NCBI GenBank assembly: GCA_022578605.1
Contig: MU394122.1
Coordinates: 147,204-211,203 of the forward strand
DNA length: 64,000 nt
Source: Camillea tinctor
Taxonomy: Eukaryota; Ascomycota; Sordariomycetes; Xylariales; Xylariaceae
Direction: 5' to 3'
The notes beneath the pieces were generated by a model. The model was not told where the DNA came from and searched no databases. It saw only the letters and a program-made list of their open reading frames with translations. The translations under genes were made by a program, and so were the position numbers. Of this stretch, positions 11,170-24,005 are shown piece after piece; the stretch's first letter is position 1; each line of letters opens with the position of its first letter.

Positions 11170-11701
11170 TTCAAGCTGAAGACAATCGAGCGACTAGAAG
11201 CGTCTGGTTTGGAGTATACGTTGCTACACAACGGCATCTTTCTCGACTATCTTGTATGGCTTCGGGTGCCCTCGCACCTATACATAGAGTCCCTATGGTT
11301 TCAGCTGCGAGACGACCTGGCGGTCATCCCCGGTGACGGCAACGATACGCTCATCTTCACAAATTCTAGCGATGTCGCCAAATTCGTTGCGGCTGTGCTC
11401 GATTTACCGAAATGGGAGAAGAGATACTCGATTATTGGGGACCGGCTGACTATGAACGACGTAGTGGGAGGAAGGAAAGTGCACGATGCTGCCGCGGAAT
11501 CCGAACGAGCTCGATGACAGCGAATTCGAAGCCAGAGCAGGACTGGGGCCAATGTGGTATCGCGCGTCTCTAGGGCTCTTAATTATGGATGGGGTGGCTG
11601 ATCTCGACCCGGATCAGTCACTAAATAAGGTCTTCCCAGATATCAAGGCTATGTCGGTCCGGGATGCTGTCACCCAGTGGAAGCTTGTTGGGCCTAAGTA
11701 G
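11170..11701 (+). pseudogene. 5'-truncated NmrA-like NAD(P)-binding protein
   Basis: The translation reads like the C-terminal half of an NmrA-like/isoflavone-reductase-like protein: FKLKTIERLEASGLEYTLLH, then FLDYLVWLRVPSHLY, and TLIFTNSSDVAKFVAAVL with YSIIGDRLTMNDVV. The frame then breaks at about 11480-11517, and a second frame (11486-11701) continues with NPNELDD and SLNKVFPDIKAMSVRDAVTQWK, the usual C-terminus of the family. The N-terminal Rossmann glycine motif is absent upstream. An acceptor-like TTCATTTCAG sits directly before the first codon, so the relic begins at an old exon border. The family members sense or bind NAD(P) and often act as reductases or regulators. Loss of the cofactor domain and a frameshift make activity unlikely. 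A misassembled intron at 11480 is the alternative for the second lesion only. Confidence 0.75.
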
Positions 11702-11971
11702 TGGGTGATGGTGTGTGTACAACACATAGTGAAGCTCAACCGGAGTCTGGAATATTAAAATCAAGGTTGAGCGAGCCTGAGATAAGAAGGACTTCAGGAC
11801 ATATAAATATACAAGGGTATCGATACCTAGGTACCGAAGCGCATAACATTGAACCTTTAAGCTTAGGCTCTCTTGCCTGGTGCTTTTAGGTTAAGAGGTT
11901 TAGGTAGGTACTTCCCTTCTTAGATACTTTAAGTGCTACCTAAAATATATAGAGCAAGGCAACTACAACTG

Positions 11972-12000
11972 CATCTACATCTGCATCTGCATCTGCATCT
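11972..12000. repeat. Hexanucleotide microsatellite (CATCTG/CATCTA)n
   Basis: Nearly five tandem hexamer units of CATCTR. Confidence 0.85.
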
Positions 12001-12065
12001 AACTTTGAGATTGATCGTACCTGCCTTCCATTTCTCAAAAAATAATTCATCAATTTATCAGACAC

Positions 12066-12091
12066 TTATTTTATTTTATTTTATTTTATTT
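12066..12091. repeat. Pentanucleotide microsatellite (ATTTT)n
   Basis: About five tandem copies of a TTTTA unit in the intergenic region. Confidence 0.85.
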
Positions 12092-12518
12092 AAATTTAGA
12101 TCTCGAGTAACCTTAAACCCTTTCCATGGCGGGCATTAGACTTTACATCCCACATCTTCCCTTTTACTACTTTACATACGCTCATGATAACATACGAACA
12201 CGCCTATCTATCTGTGTTGTGGAATTACCCATATCCCAGGTAACTAAGATACATATTTCATGTCCAGTAACCTAGGTACATCATCCAGAAACAGTGTTCC
12301 AACCAGTTACCATCACAACGACTCTTCTGCATCGTTGCAGCCCTTCGTTTATTTATCTCTTCCTTTCTTCCTGTCCTGGCTTCCTTCTTTCTTTCTTTCT
12401 CTCTTAACGGTCAACTTATTCTTCGTAACATCAAGAGAGAGAGAGGGAGAAAGAGAAATACCAAATCATTAGATACACCCACCTACCTCAGGAATCTGGC
12501 ACATCCGTAACCAGCAAT

Positions 12519-13127
12519 ATGGCATCCACTCCCAAGAAGGACGAGGGCCTTAACCTCGCCAAAGTTGGCCTCAGCGACAAAGATATCCAAGTAGTCGCGA
12601 AGGCTTGGTTGTGCATTAAGGAAATCAAGGACGGCGAGCCTAAGGTATGCCCTTTTACATGTTTTATAGGTATTTCTTTTTCATGAAAGAACCTACTCGA
12701 ATCAATAACTTTAAAAAGAAATCTCACTAAATTATCAACTCAGGTCAACTTCGACAAGCTCAAAGAACTCGTTCCCTACGCCAGCGCCGACTCGGCAGCC
12801 CACTGCTGGAGACGCATCGCGAACAAGCTCGCCCTCTTGTCCGCTCCCCCGTCCAGCGCGTCCAACGCCCAGGAAGTGTCAACCCCCACTCCCAGCAAAA
12901 ACAAAGCCCCGGGCAGCGCCGACAAGCAGAGGACCTTCGGTCGCCCGCACAAGCGCAAGCCTCGCCCCAGTCTCGGCGATGCCGAGGACCAGAAGGACTC
13001 GGATGGCGATGATGACGAGATGCCACCTACTCCGATGCCGACGGCCAAGCGGCAGCGAACCGGCAAGAAGAGCTACAGCAATGTTGGCAGCAAGGCGGAT
13101 ATGACGATGGACGAGGATGAGGCTTGA
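12519..13127 (+). CDS. Small basic nuclear-type protein with helical Myb/SANT-like N-terminus
   Basis: Two exons, 12519-12644 and 12744-13127, giving 169 aa; intron GTATGC...CTCAG. Residues 15-75 form a compact helical segment with regularly spaced tryptophans (VVAKAWLCIKEIKDG, then ADSAAHCWRRIANKL). Fungal hypothetical proteins with this pattern resemble Myb/SANT or homeodomain-like DNA-binding folds, but I cannot assign the domain firmly. It is followed by a Ser/Pro linker, an AT-hook-like GRPHKRKPRP core, an acidic patch (DSDGDDDE) and a basic tail. The composition suggests chromatin or DNA binding in the nucleus; this is inference. The leader is pyrimidine-rich and the start codon is the first ATG of exon 1. 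Confidence 0.8.
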
Positions 13128-14012
13128 GTATGAGGATTACCATCTGAACCTCATTGTCCTCGACGGAAGACTTGAGATGGACATGTCCCGTATTTTGTTA
13201 TGAGGCACCACACTTTACTCAATCTGAACCCCCCCTCCCCTTCAGATAACCTCACGGGGTATAATCTGGTCGTTTCTTTTTCTTAATCTGTTTCTTTCGC
13301 GTTTCTTTTTCATCTTTCTTTTTCTTCATGAATCTGGCACAACTCGTACTGTGCTCATGACGACGACGTATATCTATACCTCCGTACATGTTGCCTTTCG
13401 GTCCCACCTAAGGCTTAGAGGTTAGACATATACCTACCTCACCTGCCTTGCACTACTGTTCATGCTCTCTTTCTACCATTCGAGCTTTAGCTAGTTCAGT
13501 CAAGGCTATTTACTTGCATTCTCGATAGCACGCATATGCACTCAATACGACGCGATGATCACACAAACTTGATCCTAAAATTCTGACTTGTAATATGTTT
13601 TTTCTTCTTCTTTTAGGTTAAATCATGACATATCTTCCGAGAAGGCTTATGACAGGCTGACTGACAGACATAGATGGGCGTCATCCAAAGAGAATAAATC
13701 CAACTCCTTACACAACTGACTGACCAATCAGCAAAGCATGATTTTTACTAGTGCGAAGATAGAATCCTAACCTGAGGTGCAAGACCTTCATGTCATTCCC
13801 TGTGCTGTAACTCGAGAAAGGCACAGCAGTCACTGAAGGCTTTACATTCTACTATGTTATATTTAACAACATATTTATGTCCCTAGCTAATTCCTTCGAC
13901 TCTTCCCACCTAGAGTATATGTACGTTAAGGCCCGCCATATTCTCTGGCGATACACTTGGCCCTATATTATTCCATTTCTCATTCGAGCCGATGTAGCAA
14001 AACGACCTCAGC
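13128..14012. other. Intergenic, no gene seen
   Basis: Contains the 3' flank of the preceding gene, with several C- and T-rich runs, and the presumed promoter of the small membrane-protein gene. No coding signal. Confidence 0.5.
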
Positions 14013-14341
14013 ATGACATTAGAAAATCGCCTTTGGGGGTGGATGAAAAGTAATGATGATATCTTCATCTACCTATTATTTATTATCGTAGCAATTGTGA
14101 GTCTACTGCTACGCTATGAACCTTCATCGATGATGTAACTAAAGCCATATCTTCTCGTGTACAGACAGTCACTTATACGCTCTGGAAGAGGCTGCCTATT
14201 CAGGGGCTAATGCAGCAGATGGAGGAGAGGATGGGTGCAGTGAAGAAGGAGACATCGATGCAAGAGAGGAAGGATATTTCCAGAGTCCTCAACTACTTAG
14301 ATGCTATCCACGAAAGGGCTTTGAAGGATTGTATATGGTGA
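14013..14341 (+). CDS. Small single-pass membrane protein (86 aa), hidden two-exon gene
   Basis: Two exons, 14013-14096 and 14165-14341. Neither is long enough to stand out as an open frame. The intron is canonical: GTGAGT donor, AACTAA branch region, GTGTACAG acceptor, 68 bp. The joined protein starts MTLENRLWGWMKSNDD and has one strong transmembrane segment at residues 17-33 (DIFIYLLFIIVAITVTY). A cytosol-type helical tail follows, with a charged, coiled-coil-like pattern (MQQMEERMGAVKKE, ERKDISRVLNYLDAIHERA), ending DCIW. The phase is exact and the hydrophobic segment is interrupted by the intron at I28/T29, which is hard to get by chance. It could be a mitochondrial or ER tail-anchor-like subunit. 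The family is not recognised. Confidence 0.65.
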
Positions 14342-15220
14342 GAAGCTTGGCGCCGGGTTTCATGTCTCGAGCTATGGAACCAACTGCGCAGAAACGCCAA
14401 GAGGATGGTCATTGCACCTTGGTTGGAGTACATAGGCAGTTTCTGGATGTTCAATTGAGGCCAACTCGACTATGATCGATCGACGCAACCTTTCCCAAGT
14501 ATTAGCATTACAATGCTTGTTATGTCTTTTATATCTAAAATGTTCGCTAGTTTGAATTATGGGTATCTCGTTTACTTTATATACGTCTCTCTATATGACT
14601 CTATACGACTAGTTCTTCTCATCTCGCAGAACCTATCGTGCTCAAGCTAATATAAGCGTGTCTATAGCTTGTTAGAATAACCGGCGCCGCTACCATATAG
14701 GCGCGATGGTGATTATGACCACCTTGGCATCAGAAAGCCATCCCAAACAATATTCCGACAGCAAGTATCTAAATGTGTGCTCTAGACAAGAAAATTCCCA
14801 ACGTCGAGCGATTGAGAGACGTGGAATGTGTGGTATGGATAGGAAGTGACCTCACATATCTGACTGGTATGGTTTGGCATAGTCATCCACGACTAGTAGT
14901 CTTCATGCTTCTAAGGCCTTAGAATTACTAGAAGAGAGACCTCGCGCAATCACTCCAACCCAATTTTAGCCTTAGTATGGCCAACAGATGATGTGGTGAA
15001 ATGCCAATATTCATCTGACCGATTATCCGGATCGGGGCCTTGCTATTGAATATTGGGTGCTGTCGAAGATAATGAATGGAAGGATGGTGTCTTGCCAATA
15101 TTCACTTCTGCAACGATAATGATTTATCGCATTCAAGGGTGTTTTTCGACAAGACGGCCTCGAGTGTTTTACCGTGTGGTTGAGGGTATCTTGTATAATT
15201 TCGTTTTCCTTGCTGCTCGG
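14342..15220. other. Convergent intergenic space
   Basis: Between the small membrane-protein gene (plus) and the rhodopsin-domain gene (minus). No gene-like frame was seen. Confidence 0.5.
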
Positions 15221-17141
15221 TCACCGACGTAGTTTCTTCTGACTTATCTTTTTCGTGAGATGTATACTCCCGTCCTGGTCCCTAACCGTGTCGTGACTCG
15301 GCCTCGATATTCCAAATATCCCTCCCTTCTGGTTCCGCTCGTAGGCCTGTCGTCCTTCCGACATGACCTGTGCTTCCGAAGTCGCCTCCTTATCCGATAC
15401 TCCAAGTGGAAGAACACTGTTCTTGACGTAGCTATCTTTATAATGGTCTTGTACCTGAGACTTGGCGCCCGTGAGAACTAATTTTAAGCTGACCTCGCTT
15501 CCGACCCGGCTGTGTTGCGATTGAGGGGTAGATGTCTGCTGTAGCTCGTAACGGTCGTCGTCGTCGCCTGAGAGTCGACGGTGCTGGTGGGTCACGTGTA
15601 CCTCTTGAGTGACAAATATTTTATTTATCGACTCTGTGATGACGGGCCAGAACACTGGAATCGACGCGCATATGCTGGCTAGCTCAATTTCGATAACCCC
15701 TAATATGATGCTGATCGGGCCGTACCACTGTAGAAAGGAATTAGCGACCGCGAAGCATGAGAATATGAAAGAGTCTGTTAGCTGATCATGATGTCTTTGA
15801 AGTTACTAACCGTAGGGTCGAGAACAGGGTATGTTCCTGCTTGGTGTAGAACTACAGTCTGGACCCGCCAGATGTTTATTACATTAATCCTTGAGACAAA
15901 ACATGTTAGTGGATATAGGACACTAGGGAGATGAAGAAGACTCGGGTTATTCAGACGTACGTAAGCCCTAAACAGAATAATGTGCCAACTGCAAGTCGCT
16001 GTCTAGTACAGGACGTTTTCCTAAAATCTGAAAAGTAGCAAGTCAGTATAACGTGCTACATGTCGGAGGTTTTCCACTGTCGTCTGGATTTCAAATTTGG
16101 AAAGGGGTGATGATGGTTTTTTTTAGCATCAAGATATGCGAGATCACACATACTAAAAATGTATTAGTATCAAGTAAAATACACATCAAACGAGGAACGG
16201 GAATCGAGATTTCAGGTAAGGAATGGCTTATACTGACCATAGAGGAACTGGTATCGCGAGAACAATCATGTCGAGGACAGCATTTGTAACGCCATGGGCG
16301 ATGAAAGTCCCTGCGATTTCTGATGGTGCTTTGGAACCAAAGCCGTAACATACAGCCGGTAGTGTCCAGTTCCAGAAACCTGATATAGGGAAACATGGTG
16401 CGATAGCACAAAAAACGAATGCAACTCCCCAGAGAGTTACAAAACCAATCATCCCCCAGACTATCTTTCTTGTCCGAGTTTCCCTGCCAAATACGCGGAG
16501 GTATTGTGTCAGGAGCGTTAATTTCATAAGTGTTGTCGCGATGGTGAATGTGACTAGAGATGCGTAGAATTTCTACTAGATAGTTAGCATCCGAGACTGG
16601 GCCAAGGCGTAAGCCGGGCAGAAGAAATCTACCTTCTGAAAAAGGGTTATATTTTCCAAGCCGATGGTTCGGATATGTTCTCCAAAGCCATTGCTGAACG
16701 CTGGTCAAGTCGTTAGCTTGAATACCTATGGAAGCCCACAAACAGGAAGTGGAATACTATAACCTACATAGTAAGACAGATATCGACCCTATAGTTCCCG
16801 TGACCTACAACCTGACGTTAGATCTTGCTACTGCATTGTAGAATAAAGACACCGGGAATATACTTACTTTGAAAAACACCATTAACAAGTCGTCTACGCC
16901 GAGGCAGCGCAGGGCAAAGCGGGTGTATAATCGCAGTGTCACACATAACCACGAAACCACCTTTAGTTACGGTTAGTGGCGCCAACGGGCACGATTCACG
17001 GATCGGTGATTCAAGGCATACCATAAAAGAGATAATTACGGCAAAGGCATTCAGGCGGTTGTTGAAGAGTGGCCGGGGCTCGTGTGAATTATCGTATGCT
17101 TCGAGGAGCGCATATAGCGACTCCAGACTGCTCGGGTTCAT
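15221..17141 (-). CDS. Fungal rhodopsin-domain integral membrane protein (7TM)
   Basis: Eight exons: 17022-17141, 16868-16960, 16768-16804, 16633-16700, 16238-16572, 15961-16020, 15811-15889, 15221-15727; 432 aa with every phase consistent. The family is the fungal rhodopsin domain (PF20684 type), also found in PTH11-like receptors. Visible family blocks are LRLYTRFALRCLGVDD at the end of helix 1, FSNGFGEHIRTIGLEN, LMKLTLLTQYLRVFGRE, APCFPISGFWNWTLP before helix 5, and TYPVLDPTWYGPISI with LASICASIPVFWP near the last helix. The C-terminal 140 residues are a hydrophilic cytoplasmic tail with Asp and Ser/Gln-rich patches. The longest intron (16021-16237) uses a TTTTAG acceptor and is the least certain. 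There is no N-terminal CFEM domain. It acts in a membrane, possibly as a receptor or sensor; the ligand is unknown. Confidence 0.85.
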
Positions 17142-20100
17142 CTTTCATGTGGCGAAACCCTAGATCAGTCGTCCACCAAATCGATCCAAAGAGTGACATT
17201 CCCTTCCTCGAGCCGTTGATCAGTCGACTCCCCAACCTCTGGTCCGTCCCTCTCGTCCTTTTCCCTTCTAGATGTCGATCACGATGGGGGGGTCACCTTC
17301 GTCGAGGTCGCTCGCTGCACATGTGGCGTGTGTAAGTGCGTGTATGTGTCGCGCTTCACGCAGAGGAACGAGAAAAAAAAAAGAATTGCTGCTGCCAATC
17401 TCTAAGTAAGCAATCACGCACGCCTAAGCGCAAAGCAACTCGTGTGGGGATTTAGTCCATTCTTCAATGAGCAGACCAGGGTAGATTAGTGATCAATGCG
17501 GATGAGGCACTGGCTAACCTAGCGCAAGTCGAAACGAGACCAGGCGAAATGAATTACCAGAATGTCGATTGGTTCCGTTGTGGACTACGCGGGGCCCGTT
17601 CCCTTGACTATCCCTTACTGCCGCAGAGGGTGGAAAACTTGACTCTATCCTTGTCTAGCCCACAAGATTCGATGGAGATCGATGCAGACATGATACGACC
17701 GAATATTTCCGTCTAACTTATAGCTTTTCTGAGCAGACAGCCTACCTAGTTGCACATACAAGGCATAGCTTGGATGTAGGCTATCGGATCGGTAAGCTGT
17801 AAGCAAGTAGGCTGTAGGTAGGCAAGCTCAGCCGTTGGCGGGAAATGGAGCCGTGCCAGTATCGAGAGACTCAGGGGGGCCAATCAGGTTGGCATGTCCA
17901 GATCGGAATTACACATCACAGCAGGTTGACGTATGTACACTGCCTTTAGGTAGGCAATGCTTGATTTGCAGCAGTGTTGTGCTGTTTGATCATCGTGGGT
18001 ATTTCCCAGTACCGCTGGGTGTTATGGAGACAAGTGCCTCGCCCCCGACCTTGTCCTGCAGTAGGCTGGATGCCGGGTAGGTAATGAACAAGGTGAAGAA
18101 AAATAGTAATAATAAGCAGCACGAACTCGGAATAAGATGGGCGAAAGTGTCAATTGATCCTGGCAGATACATATCACCCAAACTCCTAATGCACTTATGA
18201 AATCACCTAAAGGTTGTGTTATATGCACAAGAACAAGTCCTAACTTAGACTGAGTCCTAACTTTCTAACTTCCAGAACCCTGATTGGTTTGATTACGGAT
18301 TTTCCTTTTTCTTTTCAATGTTTTAGCTTTAACTATATACTAACTAGTACTAGGTTCTCGGTCAACTTTCTGACTATTGATTGACAGTTTTGAAGGCTTT
18401 CCGGTCTTTGGGGATTCCGAATTGATGTGTCAAAAGGGAAGAAAAGGGAATATCGTTACCAATAAAATGGAGTTATTGGGTCGGATGCCTTATGTATGTA
18501 TGTAAAGAAGTTTCTAAACCCATTTCAAGTCCTTCGAACTCCCCTCCCCACTCCACTGAATATGATTTAGTTACTAGCTGTCAATAATGAAGGACTTTGC
18601 ATATTGACACACGATGGTGGGTTACCTAGAATGGTTTCCCTGGTCTTATCTTCATGAGCTGACAGACAGCATAGTGTGTGTACCTATACTATGTATGCTA
18701 AGGCGGGCTGTGGTTAAGTATTAAATGACAAACCTCCTTATAGATATTATTCCGATTACACGGCCACGTGGATCAAGATGCAAAAAGTGATTTGTGACAA
18801 GTACCTACCCCGTACCATATCGAAGCTTGTCTACACGCCTCTTTTCGTATGTATGCATCTACTTACCTGATGTTTCACGATGAGGCGTTTCCAGCTTCTC
18901 CTATTTCTTTCCATTTCTCTTCGGATAGCAGGGTTATAGCCATTGACCGAGCCAAATGTGCACAAACACACCGAATATTATGTAGTACCATCTCTTAGAT
19001 GTTCAAACACACAAATTCGGTGTTGGCCTCTTTGACCTCTTAGTATCCTCCAGGATCTAAGATTACATCCCATGTGTTCACACACCAAATCGGCTTACAT
19101 CAAACGATATAAAACTGCCAACATATAGAGCACGTACGTATGCGGTCCGGTATAACCTACCACACCCTTAGCCTTTAGCGTCCGGAGGGCGCAATCCGTT
19201 TGGTGGCGTGCTCGTAACCCAGTCTGGTTCCAGGACAACGGTTATGGGATAAGCGGATGGAGGGTTGCTACCTCCTACCATTACCACCACTACTACTTTA
19301 TGCATACCACGCATGTGCCTGTACATACACTAGATAGATGCTCTAGCGTAGGAGATTTCTAGAGCAGTTCGGGGCGCAAAGACGTGCTCACAGATACTGT
19401 AACTGTTCGTTTGAACAGGGGGGAGCTGAGGTAGCGTTCTGTCGTCACCTGCTGACCGCGCGATGCTACCTACCGATATGTGACTTTCATGCTGCTGAAA
19501 ATAATTTCACTTGCCATGGTTTTAATTCACTTATAGTGTATTTATTTCCGCGATCATTTTATCTTTTGATCACACACCTTACTAGGCTATATCTTTTCTA
19601 GCTAGCTTAGACCCAGAATATTGAATTTACCTAGGGTGCCGTGAGAAGCGGTTTCACTAAAAAAAAATGCTTCGTATACTACGAACCAATAGGACTTCGA
19701 GATGGCTTACAGGGTCGACGCGGGGATTATTCGTAGAGGCACGATCAATTGATATGATTGATTGATATAGTAAACAACAACGTCTTACTCTCTAGCAAGT
19801 CATTCAGTTACTTGAAAGATCTATGTGCTAAATTTTCATATAACCTAATTATTACAATCCATCAATCGATGTTAGGTAAATCGATTGGGACCTGGATACC
19901 TATCAAAGCCTTCAAGATACTATAAGGCTTCGCATCGTGATATTTTCTATTTACGTTAAACTGAACCATCTTCGTGGTGCTTCGTTCATCTTGACAGGCT
20001 ATCCTTTTACCGAACTGACTTCCTCCCGCTACACTACAGCATCTACAGTACCTGTTGCTTGTATGACACCGAACCCATATGAGATTCGCCATACACAATT

Positions 20101-21423
20101 TCCAAGTTAGATCGGCCGCTAATGGATTGGGCCATCTAACTAACGGCTACTACTAGCGTACATGTGAGCAATTCCCGGTCATCATCAAACTAGGCTCGGG
20201 CCAAGCACCGAGGACTTTGTGCCTGATTGGCCGGGCGTCTGCCAGTTTGTGGTATGAGTTTGCACGCTAGCCACCGAGATCTCAGGAACTAAGGGGGCGA
20301 GCCTAAGCCCGGGAGGGCGAACTCGCGGCTCGATAGGGCACTACTATTGTGCAGCTAACTAGTAACCTGCGCCGAATACCTCCGAATGTGGTGATTTGCA
20401 GACGGATCTTGCTTAGCACTGGGTTGGTAGATGGTAATATTTTCCCGATTGCCAACGCTGAGCGCGAGTCGGCTTCGTGATGCCGGAGTGGGTAAGCGAT
20501 AAGGGGTCACGCAGAGCAGGGACATGAGAGTAGGGTACCTGAATATGTAAAAGAAAGGGGACGGGCTGTTAGGGCACAGGAAACAACTCTCCCTCATTTT
20601 CAGCCCCTATCTGCATTTACCAATTCTTATCTTTTCCTTCATTCAGCGTGACGATTTTTACGAGTCAAGAAAAAAAAAAGGGAGTGATATGATGCGAACA
20701 GGCAGGAACATACATAAATCATCGTGAATCCCAGCCTATACAATGCCCCTATTATTTACTTTTAATAGACTCCCCTATGCACGCATCTCACGATATGCCC
20801 ACTTCGTTATGTGACATAGCGTAGATGAACATCGCTTTATTTTAATCCCATTAAGTGCCCGCTGTCAACGTAGGCTGACGGGTAAAGAGAAAAGGAAAAG
20901 AAAAAAGAAAAAAAAGCGTCCTTATCGTGATTAAAGCATCAGAGCCAAGCATTTCTACCATGTGCAGTAGGTGAAAAATGTACTATGTTAGTTACAGTAG
21001 TGGATCTCTTTTCTTTACAGTCGTGAACTACCGAATTTCCTTTCCGTTCATATATCTTCCATGGGAAGAAAAAAAAAGAGAAAAGAAGCGTGCCTTTAAA
21101 CCTAGTTCCCTCCCCGCTCATTATGGAGACCAGCAAAACGATTACGGGACCCTTCTCAATCATCTTGAAACACCGGTCACCAGGAAAACCCAGAACCATG
21201 GGTCAACTCAACCAATGTAAGGTGCAGCGTACCTACATACATTATACGGGTATTGTAGTTTGATACGCAAGGTACATAACGTACAGAACAATAGGAAGAT
21301 ATGCTCCGTATATCACGCTAGCCCACACACGACTTTATAAGTCTTAGTGATCCACCCCCCTATCTTCCCCTTGCCTCTTATCCGACTTGACTCGTTTCGG
21401 CCACGGGGTAAGCTACGCTACAA
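17142..21423. other. 4.3-kb gene-poor block
   Basis: No frame on either strand has an ATG-anchored, recognisable or compositionally convincing protein. The first 200 bases are the promoter side of the rhodopsin-domain gene. The rest is AT-leaning spacer with short quasi-repeats (AAGCTGTAAGCAAGTAGGCTGTAGG near 17800) and poly-A/T runs at 19660, 20670 and 20890-21090. No tRNA-like A/B boxes, transposase or terminal repeats were seen. A relic too degraded to read by eye cannot be excluded. Confidence 0.5.
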
Positions 21424-24005
21424 CTAGAGGTCGTCATCCATGGCATTGACCCTCCGCTCGCCGATCTCTCGGATCTTGTCTCCGAGGATCGACCGCCCGT
21501 ACCTCTCTGCGACCTTGCCGGCGGCTTCGATCATCCGGCCGGTGCGGTCGCGCATGAGCTCGACGAGCTCCAGCGCGCGCATGCCGCGGTCCTCGCCCTC
21601 GCGGCACTCGATCGCCAGGAACTGCAGCAGCGTCTTGTCGATATCGAGCTCCAGCCGCGCCAGGGCCGAGCGCTGCGCGTGGCTGCCGCTGGTCGAGTCG
21701 GCGAGGTCCTGGAGCTGCGCCGCCGCGATGCCCTTGAGCAGGTACTGCTGCTCCAGCTTGCGCGTCTCGGACTCGTCGTCCTCGGGCTCTGACGTGCCGT
21801 CGTCCATGGCGTCTGGGTCAGACTTCTTTTTCTTTGGCGGCTCTGAGCTCAGCGGGATGGAGAACTCGAACTCGGAGAGCAGTGGGCGGGGGAAGTAGGG
21901 ATACTTGTCCCCGCCCTTGAGGATGATGCAATGGAATTTGTTGTCTGCGACCGCGATGGGGAAGTATGTTTCGCTTTTGCGCCCGGACGCAAGACGAGGC
22001 AGGAGTCTTGTGTCGAGGAGTGGTATCCATGACGCTCTTGAAGGCTGACGCCAGTGTAGAAGGGTTAATAGTGTCCCTGTTGAGTCATAGATGCATGGAT
22101 CCTATTTTCTGTTAGTGTCGCTTCAATAATCAAGGAAATGATTGTCAGGAAGCTTACGCCGTTGTCTGAGAAGAAAACACTCTTCAACGTTGCCCCTTCT
22201 GGGAGGGCTACAGTGTCCTCGTTTTGGCAGATCTCATCTCTCTTCACATTTTCAATAGAATAGAGCAGTCTCGTATAACCATCAGCACCCACAGGGCCAT
22301 TGCCTATGGTCATGACGTAGTCCCTCCAGCTTGCGCATGTCACCATGGGAGAGCTCTTGGGGCGATACACGCGGTATGGTATTCCAAAGAGAGTGTAGAC
22401 TCTGACATAGTTTGCTGTCGTGGTTACAGTTACAAAAGAGTCGCTCAGAGACATGGCTAATACGGCCTCTCCCTTCGGTAATTGGGTTCGCCAGTCTGTA
22501 CGCTGAGTCCAGGTCTCATGTGGCCGGTAGAAGATGGTTGCTGGTGTATCATCTTTGGGTGGGCACGAGAAGAGAGACCCGTTTTCCGTCAGACACGCCT
22601 TATCGTAAAGGAATGTGTCGGTAAAATGGAAGTCTCTGTGAAATTCATGATCATAGAACTCCACAGTGACTGTGTGGTGTCCATCCTGGTCTACAGTCCA
22701 GATGAACCCAATCAAATTAAGACATAAATATTTTCTGTTCCCTCGCCATGGAGTGGATCCCGGCTGGAAAGCCTCGTGATACTCGGGCTCGACGTTGCGG
22801 CGTTTGCTGAGAGGTTCGCCAAACAAATCATCCTCGCCATGCACTCGCTTCCCATTGCTGTTCATCACATACCCGGCACCGTCATCATCAACAACGAAGT
22901 CATCATCCTCTGGAAGAGGTCCATCCATGAGCGAGTCATAACTGCCGACAGAATCCCTGCGCGGCCTCGAGGGCATGGGTTTTCCATTTGTCTCTGGCCG
23001 TCGCGCATTGGCTGAGATTTCCGACAGCGGGTCATGGATAAAAGGGGCTGGCTGAGTGCCAAGTTTCAACAAGGACACATGTTGTTCAGGGACGAAATCT
23101 GGGTGAATGTACACCTCTCCGTCCGAATTGGTGAACGATACTAGGTTGTCGGTGGGGTGCCATGAAATATCCATGACATTTGCATAATCGTGTTTGGCGA
23201 TGATGCTTTGGTTCCTGGAATCCCATATAATAATCTTCTTGTCCTTACCGGCCGAAGCCAGCATGGCGCCATTGGGAGACCAGGCCAGAGCCGTGATATC
23301 TCCATTATGCCCATTGGAAAAAGCCCGTTGCTTCTCCCAGTCGTTCTTCGATACTACTTGGATGTCCCTTGTGGGGGTTGGCAGAGCAAATGCGCGCCCA
23401 TCCGGATGCCAGGCTATCTTGGCGCTGGCCTCAGACTCTGTGTCTAGCACACCAATGATGCCATCGACTCTCCTGATCAACTCAGGTTCTTCTGATCCCA
23501 AATCATATACATACACAATCCCATCAGTACAAGATAATGCTACGGTCGTCCCTTTCGTATCAAACGCCAGATGCTTCGTGGGCTTGTTGTGTTCTCTAAG
23601 ATGCCGGACCTGGCTATTGTCATCTGTGCGGACGACTTTCACGGACAACTCGTCACTGGCAACGGCGCACCACTTCGAGTCCGGTGACAAGGCGACATCT
23701 CGTATGGGAAGAGGGCTTCGGTGTAGGAACTTGTCGAATGCGGCATCGCGTATAGAGTAGAGACTGACGGTGCCGTCCTCAGACCCAACCACGAAGAATT
23801 CATTCGAGGCGTCTACGGCGAGATTCTGTTCGGGGCAATCGTCGATGTTGGTTGGCTCGCCGTCAAAACCTGTCTTATATAATCGGATGGTGTTGTTGGA
23901 CCCGACAGTGACCAACTTGGTACCGTTTGGTGTATAGGCGCAATGGGTCGAACCCTGCGTATGGGCTGGCCGCGCACGAGGGCGGGGAGGTGCTGTAGAT
24001 GTCAT
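21424..24005 (-). CDS. mcl1: Replisome adaptor Mcl1/Ctf4 (AND-1 family)
   Basis: Two exons, 22158-24005 and 21424-22101, giving 841 aa; the 56-bp intron starts GTAAGC, has an ACTAAC branch and ends AAAATAG. The N-terminal third carries WD40 repeats, for example ITALAWSPNGAMLASAGKDK with KIIIWDSR. After an acidic, disordered linker (residues about 340-400, containing PEDDDFVVDDDGAGY) comes the conserved middle domain (WRGNRKYLCLNLIGFIWTVD). The protein ends with a helical C-terminal segment. Ctf4/Mcl1 trimers link the CMG helicase to DNA polymerase alpha-primase and support sister-chromatid cohesion in the nucleus. The length matches the S. pombe protein, which has the same layout and no HMG box. 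It is divergent from the WD40 gene at 24424 across a 418-bp promoter carrying MluI cell-cycle boxes, which suggests G1/S-timed expression. Confidence 0.95.

Larger units (their letters stand above)
11702..12518. other. Spacer and leader with simple repeats
   Basis: Contains one perfect TACCTAGGTA palindrome at 11824-11833 and a near copy at about 12269, two microsatellites listed separately, and a TTTC/CT-rich tract at 12360-12410. That tract probably belongs to the leader of the gene starting at 12519. Confidence 0.5.
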
